Origin: Janthinobacterium lividum | GTDB lineage: Bacteria > Pseudomonadota > Gammaproteobacteria > Burkholderiales > Burkholderiaceae_D | Length of the DNA stretch: 64,000 nucleotides | Reading direction: 5' to 3' | Assembly (NCBI RefSeq): GCF_023509035.1 | Contig: NZ_CP075583.1 | Span: 2,542,001-2,606,000, forward strand | Part shown: positions 16,726-26,643 of the stretch, piece by piece | Layout: the number at the start of each line of letters is the position of its first letter | Numbering within the stretch: the stretch's first letter is position 1 | The notes under the pieces: model-generated | What the model was told of the DNA's origin: nothing | The model's input: only the letters and a program-made list of their open reading frames with translations | The model's database searches: none | Translations under genes and position numbers: made by a program

Positions 16726-17277
16726 ATGAAGATTGCCAAAAATACGGTCGTGACTGTCAACTACAAACTGTCAGACGCGCAAGACAATCTGATCGAAGAC
16801 GGCCGTCAGCCGATGGTCTACCTGCACGGTGATTATGAAAACACCCTGCCGAAGATCGAAGAAGAACTCGACGGCAAGGAAGTTGGCTACTCCAACACGA
16901 TCCAGATCGAACCGGATGATGCTTTCGGTGAATACGATCCAGCCCTGGTGAAGGTCGAGCCGCGCAATCGCCTGCCTGAGCCGCTGGAAGTGGGCATGCA
17001 GTTCGAAGGCATGCCGGAAAGCGATTCGCCGGACGAAGAAGCGATGATCTTCACGGTCACCGATATCGCCGACGACAAGGTCGTGCTGGACGGTAATCAT
17101 CCCCTGGCCGGCATCGCGCTGCGCTTCTCGCTGACCGTCGCTGACGTACGCGAAGCCACCGACGAAGAAATCGCCCATGGCCACGTGCATGGCGCACACG
17201 GCCATGACCATGGCGATGAAGATGATGAAGGCGAAGGCGAAGAGGGCGACCACTTCCGCACCCACCCGATTCATTAA
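16726..17277 (+). CDS. slyD: FKBP-type peptidyl-prolyl isomerase SlyD
   Basis: Cytosolic prolyl isomerase/chaperone with metal-binding tail. The 183-aa product starts MKIAKNTVVTVNYKLSDAQ, has the FKBP core with an inserted IF chaperone domain (DDAFGEYDPALVKVEPRNRLPEPLEVGMQFEG) and ends in a His/Asp/Glu-rich tail (GHVHGAHGHDHGDEDDEGEG) that would bind nickel, as in SlyD. The start at 16726 follows AAAGGAAGC; the in-frame ATG 30 bases upstream (16696 region) lacks such a site. TATAAT at 16690-16695 may be its -10. It is divergent from roxA. Confidence 0.94.
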   Translation: MKIAKNTVVTVNYKLSDAQDNLIEDGRQPMVYLHGDYENTLPKIEEELDGKEVGYSNTIQIEPDDAFGEYDPALVKVEPRNRLPEPLEVGMQFEGMPESDSPDEEAMIFTVTDIADDKVVLDGNHPLAGIALRFSLTVADVREATDEEIAHGHVHGAHGHDHGDEDDEGEGEEGDHFRTHPIH

Positions 17278-17289
17278 TACTGCTTCTTC

Positions 17290-17311
17290 CAGGCCGGCTA
17301 TATGCCGGCCT
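17290..17311 (+). terminator. Hairpin after slyD
   Basis: Perfect stem AGGCCGGC / GCCGGCCT with a short TATAT-type loop, followed by the moderately T-rich GTTCGTTTGTG. It lies between convergent slyD and the phosphoesterase-like gene. Confidence 0.6.
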
Positions 17312-17331
17312 GTTCGTTTGTGCCGTTGTTA

Positions 17332-18374
17332 TTAACGGCGCACAGTCGACGCCTTGGCTCTTGCTTGCGCCGATGGCCTGATGGCCCGTTGACGTACCTC
17401 AAAGAACGGTGTCTTGCCGGGCCTTACGGCGATGGCGGACCAGTCGTTATCGATGCTGACGTGGCCCAGGTTGCCTTTCCAGCTGATTTTAGGCCCGCCT
17501 GCCCTGGCTGCGGCCTTTTTACTTTTACCCTCCTTGCCGTCCGCGTCGCCATCGCGCTGCGTATCGACCAACAAGACCTTGCCGCTGAACTTCTTCGCCA
17601 GGGTGCGGATCTGCTTGCGCGGTCCGGCAAAGCCGTCCTGTTTCGAACTAAAGCTGGGCAGCAGCGAGTTGTCGTCTTCATCGAGCACGCCCACGTCACC
17701 ATCGGAGAACAGCACGATACCGTCGAGCTGCTTGCGTTGCGCCATGGCGAACAGGCGTTGCAGCCAGGAGCGGTTGGCCACCAGGCGGTCTTCGAATTCG
17801 CTGTTGCGTCCCGCTTCCGGTAAGAAATGGTTGTTATTCGCGGGCAGGTTGACGGTCGCAAACAGTACACCGCCGTATTCCCAGTGGGCGTTTTCCGCGT
17901 AGCTGCGGAATTTCGCCGTCGATGACAGCCGCGACAGGGTCAGCTTGCGCTGGCCCAGGCTCTGGTCGTCAGAAAAATACACGTCGCGCAAGCGGTTCAG
18001 GCGTTCGATGGCGTTGATCCTGCCACGCGAATTGCGGCAGTTGGCCCAGTCGCTGGCCGACAGCGAGACGATCAGCGGCGGGCCGCTGGCGTCCAGCAAA
18101 TCCTTGCGCTGGCCATACAATTTGTCGCTGCAGGACTCGCTGGCGGCCTTGATGCCGGTGGCCACCACGAAAGAGGCATTGAAGGCGCTGGTGTCGGCGA
18201 TGGCTTTTTCAGGGGGCCATCGTCGGGCCCGGCGTTGAAGGAATGGCCCAGCACGGCAAACTCGAAGCCGGCCTGATCGACCTGGGCGGCCAGCGCCGCC
18301 TGCCACGGCAGGCTGGCGGCCAGCAAGCCGGCGGCCAGCAGGCACAGGCTAGCGATGCTGCGCCGCGTGGTCAT
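17332..18374 (-). CDS. Exported metallophosphoesterase-like protein, interrupted by a one-base frameshift
   Basis: From the ATG at 18374 the signal peptide [20 protein letters not shown]...ALAAQ leads into [23 protein letters not shown]; the frame is then lost at an A5 run (T 18205-18209 on the plus strand). One extra A gives [19 protein letters not shown] and a 347-aa protein. The rest resembles calcineurin-like phosphoesterases (SDWANCR...[21 protein letters not shown]...[19 protein letters not shown]), but the usual GDN/GDNEW metal motif reads SASDW, so catalysis is doubtful. The tail has a Lys-rich segment. Its stop lies close to slyD (convergent) and its start 4 bases from the mutS stop on the same strand. 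Confidence 0.7.
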
Positions 18375-21064
18375 GCGGCGGCCAGCCGTTTCAACTGGTA
18401 CAGCTGTTCCAGCGCATCGCGCGGCGTGAGCGCGTCGGGATCGAGGTCGGCGATGGCGTCGAGCAAGGCTTGCTGCGCCGCGTTCAGTGCGGCCAGCGGC
18501 GCTGCCGCTTCCTCTTCTTCCTCCTGCGCATACGGATCGGCGGAGGGCAGCGCGAACAGGTCGCGCTGCGGCGTGGCGTCGAGCGCTTGCGCTTCCAGGC
18601 GCGCCAGGTGCTTGCGCGCGGCCTTGATCACGGGCTGCGGCACGCCGGCCAGTTGCGCTACCTGCAAGCCGTAGCTTTGCGAAGCGGGACCGGCCTGCAC
18701 GGCGTGCAGGAAGACGATGCTGTCCTTGTGCTCGACGGCGGACAGATGCACGTTGGCGGCGCTAGGGTGACTGTCCGGCAATTGCGTCAGCTCAAAGTAA
18801 TGCGTGGCAAACAGGGTGAAACTGCGGCTGCTGTCGATCAGATGGCGCGCGATGGCCCACGCCAGGGCCAGGCCGTCGAAGGTCGAGGTGCCGCGGCCCA
18901 CTTCATCCATCAGCACCAGCGAGTGCTCGGTGGCGCCGTTCAGGATCGCCGCCGATTCCGTCATTTCCACCATGAAGGTCGAACGCCCGCCCGCCAGGTC
19001 GTCGGTGGCGCCGATGCGCGTGAAGATGCGGTCGATGGGGCCGATGGTGGCGGAAGCGGCCGGCACGTAGCTGCCCACGTAGGCCAGCAGGGTGATCAGG
19101 GCCACCTGGCGCATGAAGGTCGATTTACCGCCCATGTTCGGGCCGGTAATCAGCAGCAAGCGGCGCTCGTTGACGAAGCGGCAGTCGTTGGCGATGAAGC
19201 GTTCGATCTGCTTTTCCACCACCGGGTGGCGGCCTTCGACGATGTTGATGCACGGCTCGTCGACCAGTTGCGGCGCGGCCCAGTTGTGCTGCTGCGCATG
19301 TTCCGTCAGCGCGTTCAGGGTGTCGAGCTGGGCCAGGCCCTGCGAGATCGTCTGCAAAGTCCCGATGTGCGGCGCCAGCTCGGCCAGCAACAGGTCGTAC
19401 AGCAGCTTTTCGCGCACCAGGGCCTTGTCTTGCGCCGACAGGGCCTTGTCTTCGAACACTTTCAGTTCGGGCGTGATGTAGCGCTCGGCGTTTTTCAGGG
19501 TCTGGCGGCGGCGGTAGTCGTCCGGCACCTTGTCCGTCTGGCCGTGCGTGACTTCAATATAGAAGCCGTGCACCTTGTTGTATTCAACGCGCAGGTTGGC
19601 GATGCCCGTGCGCGCCCGTTCACGCGTTTCCAGGTCGAGCAGGAACTGGCCCGCGTTTTCCGACAGCGCGCGCAATTCATCGAGTTCGGCGTCGAAACCG
19701 GTAGCGAAGACGCCGCCGTCGCGCACCATGGCAGCCGGCTCCTGCGCCACGGCGCGCACCAGCAAATCCAGACAGGCCGTTGGCGTGGCCAGGGCCGCGT
19801 GGATGGCGGCCAGCAAGCCCGTTTCTCCGCCCTGGCCAGGACCGTAGCAGCGCACGACGTCGCCACGCAGGGCCGGCAATTGCAGCAAGCCGTCGCGCAG
19901 GGCGGCCAAGTCGCGCGGACGGGCCGACAGCAGCGCGATGCGCGTGGTGATGCGTTCGATATCGGGTACTTGCGCCAGGGTGGCGGCCAAGGGCCCCGCC
20001 GCTTCGCTTTGCGCCAGCGCGGCGATGGCTTCATGGCGCGCGCGCGCCACGTTCTGGTCGCGCCGCGCATGGTGCAGCCAATGACGCAGCATGCGCGAAC
20101 CCATGGCCGTGCGGCAATGGTCGAGCAGAGAGAACAGCGTAGGCGATTCCTGGCCGCGGATGGTCTCCGTCAATTCCAGGTTGCGGCGCGTGGCCGCATC
20201 CAGGCCGATGAATTCGCTTTCCGTTTCCGTCGTCAAAGAGCGCACGTGCTGCAGACCGCGTCCCTGCGTCGATTGCGCATAGCGCAGCAGCGCGCCGGCC
20301 GCGCCGAACGCGGCGCCGAGGCCATCCGCGCCAAAGCCCGTCAAGGTTGCCACGCCCAGTTGATCGAGTAGAGCCTTGTGGCCGCCGACCACGTCGAAAT
20401 GCCAGTCCGGCACGCGGTTGATGTGCGTGCCCGCGTAGTCGTCGAACAGGTTGCCATTGTCGCCGCTCAAGATTTCGGCAGGCACGATGCGTTCCAGTTC
20501 CTGCTGCAATCGCACGGCCACGGTGGCGCTGTCGCCGGAAAACTCCATCAGCTTCAAAGCACCGCTGGCCAGCGACAGCCAGGCCAGGCCCGTCGTCACC
20601 GTCTTGCGCTGCGTGATGCTGCACATGGCCAGCAGCGGGCGCTCGGCCTTCTCGGGCAGCAAGTCCGCATCCGTCAGTGTGCCGGGCGTGACGACGCGCA
20701 TGACCTTGCGTTCGACGGGGCCCTTGCTGGTGGCCGGATCGCCAATCTGCTCGCAAATGGCCACCGACTCGCCCAGCTTGACCAGCTTGGCCAGGTAGCC
20801 ATCGAGCGAATGAAACGGCACGCCGCACATCTTGATCGGATTGCCACTGGCCACGCCGCGCGCCGTCAAGGTAATGCCCAGCAGGCGCGAGGCTTTTTCC
20901 GCATCCTCGAAAAACAGCTCGTAGAAATCGCCCATGCGGTAGAAGACCAACATCGTCGGATGGTTTTCCTTAATGCCTAAATATTGCTGCATCATGGGAG
21001 TAAGCTTTTCAGCCGAATTTTTCTTTGCCGCGGCGGCGTTGATTTCTTTTGGGACGGTGGTCAT
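18371..21064 (-). CDS. mutS: DNA mismatch repair protein MutS
   Basis: Recognises mismatches and starts methyl-directed repair with MutL. The 897-aa product begins [20 protein letters not shown]; the mismatch-binding domain has the [11 protein letters not shown] signature (Phe-x-Glu type GDFYE), followed by connector, lever and clamp regions and the ATPase with Walker [24 protein letters not shown] and [13 protein letters not shown]. The C-terminal dimerisation tail ends [13 protein letters not shown]. The start at 21064 was chosen by homology; a longer frame runs upstream but lacks similarity. The stop overlaps the next gene's start by 4 bases (ATGA), so mutS and the phosphoesterase-like gene form one unit. 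Confidence 0.97.
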   Translation of the reverse strand: MTTVPKEINAAAAKKNSAEKLTPMMQQYLGIKENHPTMLVFYRMGDFYELFFEDAEKASRLLGITLTARGVASGNPIKMCGVPFHSLDGYLAKLVKLGESVAICEQIGDPATSKGPVERKVMRVVTPGTLTDADLLPEKAERPLLAMCSITQRKTVTTGLAWLSLASGALKLMEFSGDSATVAVRLQQELERIVPAEILSGDNGNLFDDYAGTHINRVPDWHFDVVGGHKALLDQLGVATLTGFGADGLGAAFGAAGALLRYAQSTQGRGLQHVRSLTTETESEFIGLDAATRRNLELTETIRGQESPTLFSLLDHCRTAMGSRMLRHWLHHARRDQNVARARHEAIAALAQSEAAGPLAATLAQVPDIERITTRIALLSARPRDLAALRDGLLQLPALRGDVVRCYGPGQGGETGLLAAIHAALATPTACLDLLVRAVAQEPAAMVRDGGVFATGFDAELDELRALSENAGQFLLDLETRERARTGIANLRVEYNKVHGFYIEVTHGQTDKVPDDYRRRQTLKNAERYITPELKVFEDKALSAQDKALVREKLLYDLLLAELAPHIGTLQTISQGLAQLDTLNALTEHAQQHNWAAPQLVDEPCINIVEGRHPVVEKQIERFIANDCRFVNERRLLLITGPNMGGKSTFMRQVALITLLAYVGSYVPAASATIGPIDRIFTRIGATDDLAGGRSTFMVEMTESAAILNGATEHSLVLMDEVGRGTSTFDGLALAWAIARHLIDSSRSFTLFATHYFELTQLPDSHPSAANVHLSAVEHKDSIVFLHAVQAGPASQSYGLQVAQLAGVPQPVIKAARKHLARLEAQALDATPQRDLFALPSADPYAQEEEEEAAAPLAALNAAQQALLDAIADLDPDALTPRDALEQLYQLKRLAAA

Positions 21065-21223
21065 GTGTTCTTTGTCGTTGGTCCGGCGGCCGGAAAATGC
21101 GTGCCTGCCGGGCTGTGTGTGGTGCTGTGTGCATTCAAGACCGCGCCAGTGGGCGGAGCTTGGGTTCAAGGCCGTCATTTTACCGCTTTCGGCAGGCGGG
21201 GCGGCGTATTGCGTGCGGATGTG

Positions 21224-21254
21224 AAAAAGCCGCGCCGATGGAGGTCGGCGCGGC
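21224..21254 (-). terminator. Terminator of the kinase-partner operon
   Basis: GCCGCGCCGA / TCGGCGCGGC stem with a short loop; on the minus strand it is followed by TTTTT. It lies about 60 bases past the stop of the 185-aa gene and before mutS. Confidence 0.85.
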
Positions 21255-21311
21255 CTGGAGTGGGACGGGCGGCGGTGCTGTCCACGCAGCGCTTGCGCCA
21301 AGCGCCTGCTG

Positions 21312-21869
21312 TTACATGTCGATCGAACCGCCGACAGAGCTTTCCGGATCGAAGGCAAAGACGCGCAGTTCCGGTTGCACCCCTTCGCCGCGCAGGATGC
21401 GCACGGTAATGACAAAGGATAATTCCCAGCGGCCTTTTGTATGGCCTACGTCCAGTGTATGTTTCCACTCCTGGCGTATGCGGCGCAGGTCTGGCAGTTC
21501 AGGATCTGGTGGCAGCAGGTGCGATTCGAAATCCAGTTGCAGCGGATAGGTGGCGCCGATGGCTTGCAGGAATGGCGACGGGGCCGAGTAAATGGTTGGC
21601 ACATTCGGGCCGATCTGCGTCAGCTGCGGAATGGTGACGATGCAGCAATCGACGATCTGGAATGAGGTGAAGCCGCTTTTCTTGGAACCGCAGCAATTGA
21701 CGTCCACGTAGACATGCTGTCCTTGCTGGAAGTGCACACCTCCCATATATTCGCCGTGGCGAGGATCCGCCGTGCCATCGCAGGAGGTGAATTTGTAGTC
21801 GAGCTGGCTGCTGGTCTGGTCTGCGTCAAAATGTACGGACAGTTTCATCCAAGGGTTTACATGCGTCAT
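21312..21869 (-). CDS. Unknown 185-aa protein coupled to the Ser/Thr kinase
   Basis: I do not recognise it with confidence. No signal peptide or membrane helix. It looks like an all-beta protein: [52 protein letters not shown], then [18 protein letters not shown] and [13 protein letters not shown]. The last segment resembles the C-terminal end of PixA/AidA-type inclusion-body proteins, but that is only a weak impression. Five Cys, including paired CC twice. Its ATG overlaps the kinase stop (ATGA, 4 bases), so it is translated with the kinase and is a candidate substrate or effector. Confidence 0.8.
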   Translation of the reverse strand: MTHVNPWMKLSVHFDADQTSSQLDYKFTSCDGTADPRHGEYMGGVHFQQGQHVYVDVNCCGSKKSGFTSFQIVDCCIVTIPQLTQIGPNVPTIYSAPSPFLQAIGATYPLQLDFESHLLPPDPELPDLRRIRQEWKHTLDVGHTKGRWELSFVITVRILRGEGVQPELRVFAFDPESSVGGSIDM

Positions 21870-24106
21870 GTTTTACGATCTTTTTTCAGGTTAATAATAA
21901 ACTGCTGGTAGCGAGCATCTCGCCTGAGGTTCAACAGATCGGGTGCGGTCTCGATCAGATTGACGGGGTAGCCGAGTTTGGCCGCTTGTTGTAGTGCCGC
22001 CAGCGCCTCGTCGTGATTGCCGATCAGCTCATGGGTCAGGGCGGCACGGAACTGCACGTCTGCCACTTCGCCGGACAATTCCAGCGCCTGTTTGAGCCGT
22101 GCCAGCGCTTCCGTTGCCTCTCCCACGTAGGCGCGGTACAGTGCCATGCGCGAATGAATCATCGCGTTATCCTGCCGGCGTTGCAAAATGGGCGTCAACA
22201 GCGCGATGGCGCGGCGGTAGGAATCCGTCGATGCAGCGGCCTGGGCTGGAATCCAGCGTTGCGCGTCGGCCAGGTTAGCCCACAGTAAATAGGTGTTCGG
22301 GCTGCCCTTACTGGACGAGACGGCATTCTTGAACGCTTCCACCGCACCCAAGTAGTCGGCCTTGGCGAACAGCGAGGTGCCCAGATTGTTGTACAGCTCC
22401 CAGTGTGGTTGGATTTGCAATCCCTGCTGCAGGATGCGCAAGGCTTCATCGTTGCGGTCCAGCCGCAGCAGGGTGGCATTCAGGTAGGCATAAGCGTTCG
22501 ATGATTGCGGATCAAGCTCGATGGCCTTGCGGAACGACTTTTCCGCATGGGTGTAGGCGGACTGGCGAAAGTACAGCATACCCTGCATGATGTGAAACAG
22601 GCGTTCGCGCGGGTAGAGAAGTTGTGCCTTGTCGATGATGGACTGTGCCAGATCAAATTTCTGCACATTCATCAGCACGCGTATCTTGCCCATGTGCGCC
22701 AGCAGGTTTTGTGGATCCAGGTTCAACGCTGCAGCGGTGCTTTTCAGGGAGGCCTCGGACTGTCCCTTTAGTTCCTGCACCCAGGCTTGCGCGACATGTG
22801 CCAGCGCCAGCTGGTCATCCCCCGCCAACGCCTGCTGGGCACTGGCATCGGCGCGCTGCAGCCAGGTTTCGTCGCGGCCATTGCCTACGTAGCGCTGGCT
22901 ATATGCCAGGGACAGGCCGGCCGCCGCCGCCGCACTGCCTGGGTTGTGCGCCAGCACGGTGGTGAATTGTTCGATCGCCAAGGCCTGACTGGTATCACGA
23001 TCAAACACTCGCAACGCTTCCATCCCAGCCGCCATGCTGGCCATTTCCGAGTACGGCGCAGGTGCTTCCTCGCCCGTGATGAGCGATTTGACGGCAGGAA
23101 TGATATTGGGTAGCTGCCATCCCGCCAGCACGGCCAGCAGCGCCACGCCCGCGCCCCATTTCAGGGTGCGCTTGCGTGGCAGGGGCAGGCGGATGGAGAC
23201 GGTGGACGGCGGTTCTTCCTTCGCAGGCGTCTCGTCAGCAAGGGGCGTGGCCAACATGAGTGGTTCCCCGCGCTGTGCGCCCAGCGCCTCGCGCACATCG
23301 CGCATGGTGCGTGGCCGTTCGGCCGGGTTGTGCGCCGTCATCGCGCGCACGAGGGCGTTGATGGTCGGCGGGACGGTTTCCGGCAGGTCGGGCCAGGCTT
23401 CCGTCGCCTGCATGTGGGCGGCGGCCAGGGCCAGGCCGTTCAGGTGGGCGAAATGTCGTTGGCCGGCCAGCATTTCGTACAGCATGGCGCCCAGCGCGTA
23501 GACGTCGCCGCGCGTGTCGGGCAGGCGGCCCATCAGGCGCTCGGGCGCCATGTAGGCGATGGTGCCCTGCAAGTCGCACAGGGTGGTCGTTTGCGTCGCT
23601 TGCGGGTCGATGTGGCGGGCCAGGCCGAAGTCGAGGATGCGTACCTTGCCATCCGCTTCCAGCATCAGGTTCGATGGCTTCAGGTCGCCGTGCACGAGGT
23701 CCATGGCGTGCGCCTCGTCCATGGCGTCGGCGATCTGGTAGGCGATGTCGAGCGCCGCTTGCAGGTCAGCCTTGCCGCTGTGCATGAACTGGCCCAGGGT
23801 CTGGCCTTCGACCAGTTCCATGACGATGGACTGGCTCGTGCCCTGGCCCTCGATGGCGAAAATGCGCACGAAGGCGGCATGCTTGAGCGAGGCGGCCAGG
23901 CGCGCTTCATTGATGAGTTTTTCCGGATGCAGCACGTCGGCTTGCGGTTTCAAACGCTTCAGCGCCACGCTGCGGCACAGCTTGGCATCCCAGGCTTCGA
24001 ATACATGACCGAAACCGCCTTCACCCAGCAAGCGGCGCACTTCATAGTGCCCGCTGATCGTGTCGTCTTGCAGTGGGGTCTGACGCAGGGAGTCGAGCAG
24101 TTCCAT
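21866..24106 (-). CDS. Membrane Ser/Thr protein kinase with C-terminal TPR region
   Basis: 746-aa Hanks-type kinase. Kinase domain about residues 20-290: glycine loop LGEGGFGHVFEAWD (27-40), lysine VALKRL (Lys50), catalytic HGDLKPSN (139-146, a non-RD variant with Gly in place of Arg), DFG at 159-161, APE in YMAPERLMGRLPDTRGDVYALG. A proline-rich juxtamembrane link leads to one membrane helix (about 315-340), and the outside part (about 360-740) has several TPR repeats (YFRQSAYTHAEKSFRKAIELDPQSSNAYAYLNA). It overlaps the downstream unknown gene by 4 bases. A good sigma-70 promoter lies about 100-130 bases upstream. Confidence 0.92.
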   Translation of the reverse strand: MELLDSLRQTPLQDDTISGHYEVRRLLGEGGFGHVFEAWDAKLCRSVALKRLKPQADVLHPEKLINEARLAASLKHAAFVRIFAIEGQGTSQSIVMELVEGQTLGQFMHSGKADLQAALDIAYQIADAMDEAHAMDLVHGDLKPSNLMLEADGKVRILDFGLARHIDPQATQTTTLCDLQGTIAYMAPERLMGRLPDTRGDVYALGAMLYEMLAGQRHFAHLNGLALAAAHMQATEAWPDLPETVPPTINALVRAMTAHNPAERPRTMRDVREALGAQRGEPLMLATPLADETPAKEEPPSTVSIRLPLPRKRTLKWGAGVALLAVLAGWQLPNIIPAVKSLITGEEAPAPYSEMASMAAGMEALRVFDRDTSQALAIEQFTTVLAHNPGSAAAAAGLSLAYSQRYVGNGRDETWLQRADASAQQALAGDDQLALAHVAQAWVQELKGQSEASLKSTAAALNLDPQNLLAHMGKIRVLMNVQKFDLAQSIIDKAQLLYPRERLFHIMQGMLYFRQSAYTHAEKSFRKAIELDPQSSNAYAYLNATLLRLDRNDEALRILQQGLQIQPHWELYNNLGTSLFAKADYLGAVEAFKNAVSSSKGSPNTYLLWANLADAQRWIPAQAAASTDSYRRAIALLTPILQRRQDNAMIHSRMALYRAYVGEATEALARLKQALELSGEVADVQFRAALTHELIGNHDEALAALQQAAKLGYPVNLIETAPDLLNLRRDARYQQFIINLKKDRKT

Positions 24107-24205
24107 ATACCTTGGCTTCAGAGTGCATCTACGTGGGCGTCCAGCATCGAAAAGGGCAATGCGATGTTTGAATGCTCAAGATGATTGATTATGAGTAACT
24201 TCCTG

Positions 24206-24234
24206 ATTTAAAACGATTGTTTAGAATAAGTCAA
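24206..24234 (-). promoter_or_regulatory. Sigma-70-type promoter of the kinase operon
   Basis: Minus strand TTGACT (-35) and TTAAAT (-10) separated by exactly 17 bases, about 100 bases upstream of the kinase ATG. Confidence 0.65.
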
Positions 24235-24306
24235 TTAATATTGGCAAGGAGTGAACAAAACTTGCTGGCAGAGTCCTTAGCCCGATTCTGCCGCAGGCAT
24301 GCGCGG

Positions 24307-25629
24307 CTATGCCACGCAAGCCTCGATGGCCGTGCCCAGCTTGTCGACGAGCTCATCGACGTGGCTGGCGTCGATGATGTAGGGCGGCGCCAGCAGGATG
24401 TGGTCGCCGTGCAGGCCGTCGATGGTGCCGCCCATGGGATAGCACATCAGTCCGTTTTGCATGGCTTGCGCCTTGATGCGCGCATGCAGGCGGCGGGCCG
24501 GGTCGAACGGCTGCTTGCTGGCGCGGTCCTGCACCAGTTCCAGGCCCAGGAACAGGCCGCGGCCGCGGATGTCGCCCACGTGCGGATGGCTGTCGAAACG
24601 CGCATGCAGCCGCTCCTGCAGCAAGTCGCCCATGGCGCGCACCTTGGCCAGCAAATCGCGCTCCTCGATCTGCCGCTGCACCGCCAGGGCCGCGGCGCAG
24701 GCCGTGGCGTGGCCGATATAGGTGTGGCCATGCTGGAAGAAGCCTGTGCCGGCGCGGAGGGTGTCGCGGATATCCTTGGATACCATGACGGCGCCGATGG
24801 GCTGGTAGCCGGCGCCCAGGCCCTTGGCGATGCAGATCAGGTCAGCCGTGATGCCTTCCTGCTCACAGGCGAACAGGCTGCCCGTGCGTCCCATGCCGCA
24901 CATGACTTCGTCGAGGATCAGGAGGATGCCGTGGCGCTGGCAGATTTCGCGCATGCGCTGGAAGTAGCCGGCGACGGCGGGCAGGGCGCCGGCCGTGGCG
25001 CCGACGACGGGCTCGGCGATGAAGGCCATGACCTTGTCCGCGCCCAGTGCGACGATATTGTCTTCCAGTTCCTGGCCCAGGCGCGCCACGTAGTCGCCAT
25101 CCGTTTCATCCGCCTGCTGGTCGCGCCAGGAGTAGCAGGGAGACACATGGGTGACGTCTATCAGCAGCGGCTCGAACTGCTGGCGGCGCCAGGCGTTGCC
25201 GCCCGTGGCCAGCGCGCCCAGGGTATTGCCGTGGTAGCTCTGGCGGCGCGCGATGACGTGGCGGCGCTGCGGCTGGCCCCGTTCGACGAAATACTGGCGC
25301 GCCAGCTTGAGCGCGCTTTCCACCGCTTCCGAGCCGCCCGAGACGAAATACACGCTGTCGATGCCGCTTGGCGCCCTGGCGACGAGGAAATCGGCCAGTT
25401 GTTCCATCGGTTCGCTGCTGAAGAAGGAGCTGTGCGCGTACGCCATCGTGGCAATCTGCTGCTGCACGGCGGCGATCACGGCGGCATCCGAATGGCCGAG
25501 GCAGGAGACGGCCGCGCCGCCGCAGGCATCCAGGTAGCGCTTGCCACCCGCATCGATCAGGTATGGGCCATCGCCACCGGCGGCGACGGGATAGCTGGTA
25601 CTCAGGCTGCGGTGGAAGACATGGCTCAT
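24307..25629 (-). CDS. Class III PLP-dependent aminotransferase
   Basis: 440-aa fold-type I aminotransferase. Family marks: SGGSEAVESALKLARQY, the SYHGNTLGAL region, LILDEVMCGMGRTG (Asp contacting the PLP ring nitrogen), the PLP lysine in LICIAKGLGAGYQPIGAVM and the FQHGHTYIGHATACAAALA segment. This group covers omega-amino acid:pyruvate and related transaminases; substrate cannot be fixed from sequence. The upstream gene on the same strand encodes an RpiR-type regulator, 82 bases away, with a strong promoter between them, so the regulator probably controls it. Confidence 0.92.
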   Translation of the reverse strand: MSHVFHRSLSTSYPVAAGGDGPYLIDAGGKRYLDACGGAAVSCLGHSDAAVIAAVQQQIATMAYAHSSFFSSEPMEQLADFLVARAPSGIDSVYFVSGGSEAVESALKLARQYFVERGQPQRRHVIARRQSYHGNTLGALATGGNAWRRQQFEPLLIDVTHVSPCYSWRDQQADETDGDYVARLGQELEDNIVALGADKVMAFIAEPVVGATAGALPAVAGYFQRMREICQRHGILLILDEVMCGMGRTGSLFACEQEGITADLICIAKGLGAGYQPIGAVMVSKDIRDTLRAGTGFFQHGHTYIGHATACAAALAVQRQIEERDLLAKVRAMGDLLQERLHARFDSHPHVGDIRGRGLFLGLELVQDRASKQPFDPARRLHARIKAQAMQNGLMCYPMGGTIDGLHGDHILLAPPYIIDASHVDELVDKLGTAIEACVA

Positions 25630-25664
25630 GGCATCGCTTTCTTATCGGCAAGGGGGGATGGCCG

Positions 25665-25693
25665 ATTATAGGATGCGGTGCACGCTATTGCAA
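25665..25693 (-). promoter_or_regulatory. Consensus promoter of the aminotransferase gene
   Basis: Minus strand TTGCAA (-35), 17-base spacer, TATAAT (-10), about 35 bases before the aminotransferase ATG. Two TTTGATG motifs lie just upstream on the plus-strand reading. Confidence 0.75.
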
Positions 25694-25711
25694 CGTTTGA
25701 TGTATTTGTTT

Positions 25712-26599
25712 TTATTTTGCATCATTTGATGTTTCTGCGTAGGCACCCAGCGCCCGCAATTGCTTTTCCGCCGCGCCGATGGCTTGCACGGCGTCCGGCC
25801 CCGCGCGCGCCACCAGCAATTCCACCAGGCTTTCCACGGCGGCCACGCCGGCCACGATGGAGGGGAAGAACGAGGGGCTGTCGACGGCGATGACGATGCT
25901 GGCGTCAGCCTGCAGGGCCAGCGGCGACATGGCGCTGTCGCTGATGGCGACCACCTGGCAGCCGGCCTGGCGCGCCGTCTGCGCCACCAGCAGCGCTTCG
26001 TTCGAATACGGCGCGAAGCTGACGACGACGACGGCTTCGCCCGCCTGCAGGGCGCGCAAGTCCATTTCCAGGGTACCGCCCTGGCCGCTCAGCAGCTGCA
26101 CGCTGGGGCGCAGCAGCCGGTACAGATAATGCAGGGTGTAGGCGATGGGGTGGGCGGCGCGAAAGCCGGCCACATGCACGCGGGGCGCCGCCTGCAGCAG
26201 GCTGGCAGCTGCCTCCAGGGCGGCGTGGTTGGCGCCTTCCGTGGCGGCCAGGTTGCGCTGCTGCACCGTGAACACTTCGGTGACCAGGTCTCCGTCCTTG
26301 CCGGCCAGCGCGCCCGCCTTCGCCGCGTAGCCGGCCGGTCCGGCGCGCAGGCGTTCGACAAAGATGGCTTTGAGTTCCGGCCAGCCGGCAAAGCCCAGCT
26401 GTTGCGCCAGGCGCACCAGGGCGGCCGACTGCACCTGCGCGCGCGTGGCGATGCTGCGCATCGAGGACACTGCCACCTCGTCCGGGTGGTCGACCAGGTA
26501 GCGCGCGCCGGCCTGGAATTGCGGGCTCAGGTCCGCATGGCGCGCCTTGATCAGGTCCATCAGTGCCGCATAGGAGTCGTGGGGTGTCGCTGCCTGCAT
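25712..26599 (-). CDS. MurR/RpiR-family transcriptional regulator
   Basis: 295 aa: N-terminal HTH_6 domain (LIKARHADLSPQFQAGARYLVDHPDEVAVSSMRSIATRAQVQSAALVRLAQQLGF split across about residues 16-70) and a C-terminal SIS sugar-isomerase domain (about 130-270, HVAGFRAAHPIAYTLHYL, GTLEMDLRALQAGEAVVVVSFAPYS). Such regulators sense phosphosugars or other small ligands. Placed immediately upstream of the aminotransferase gene. A perfect dyad CATCATTTGATG near its own 3' end may be an operator for that gene. Confidence 0.93.
   Translation of the reverse strand: MQAATPHDSYAALMDLIKARHADLSPQFQAGARYLVDHPDEVAVSSMRSIATRAQVQSAALVRLAQQLGFAGWPELKAIFVERLRAGPAGYAAKAGALAGKDGDLVTEVFTVQQRNLAATEGANHAALEAAASLLQAAPRVHVAGFRAAHPIAYTLHYLYRLLRPSVQLLSGQGGTLEMDLRALQAGEAVVVVSFAPYSNEALLVAQTARQAGCQVVAISDSAMSPLALQADASIVIAVDSPSFFPSIVAGVAAVESLVELLVARAGPDAVQAIGAAEKQLRALGAYAETSNDAK
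25720..25731. promoter_or_regulatory. Candidate RpiR operator (CATCA-TT-TGATG)
   Basis: Perfect inverted repeat inside the last codons of the rpiR gene; a second half-site TTTGATG lies at 25696-25702, close to the -35 of the aminotransferase promoter. Placement fits local control, but no binding motif for this regulator is known to me. Confidence 0.4.
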
Positions 26600-26643
26600 C
26601 GCCGTGCCTCAGTTAATAGGTTGCGGCGATGGTACAGGATTCG

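Noticed and set aside
18470..20371. 633-residue plus-strand frame opposite mutS
   Set aside because: Antisense to the catalytic parts of MutS; low-complexity Arg/Gln/His composition and no ribosome site.
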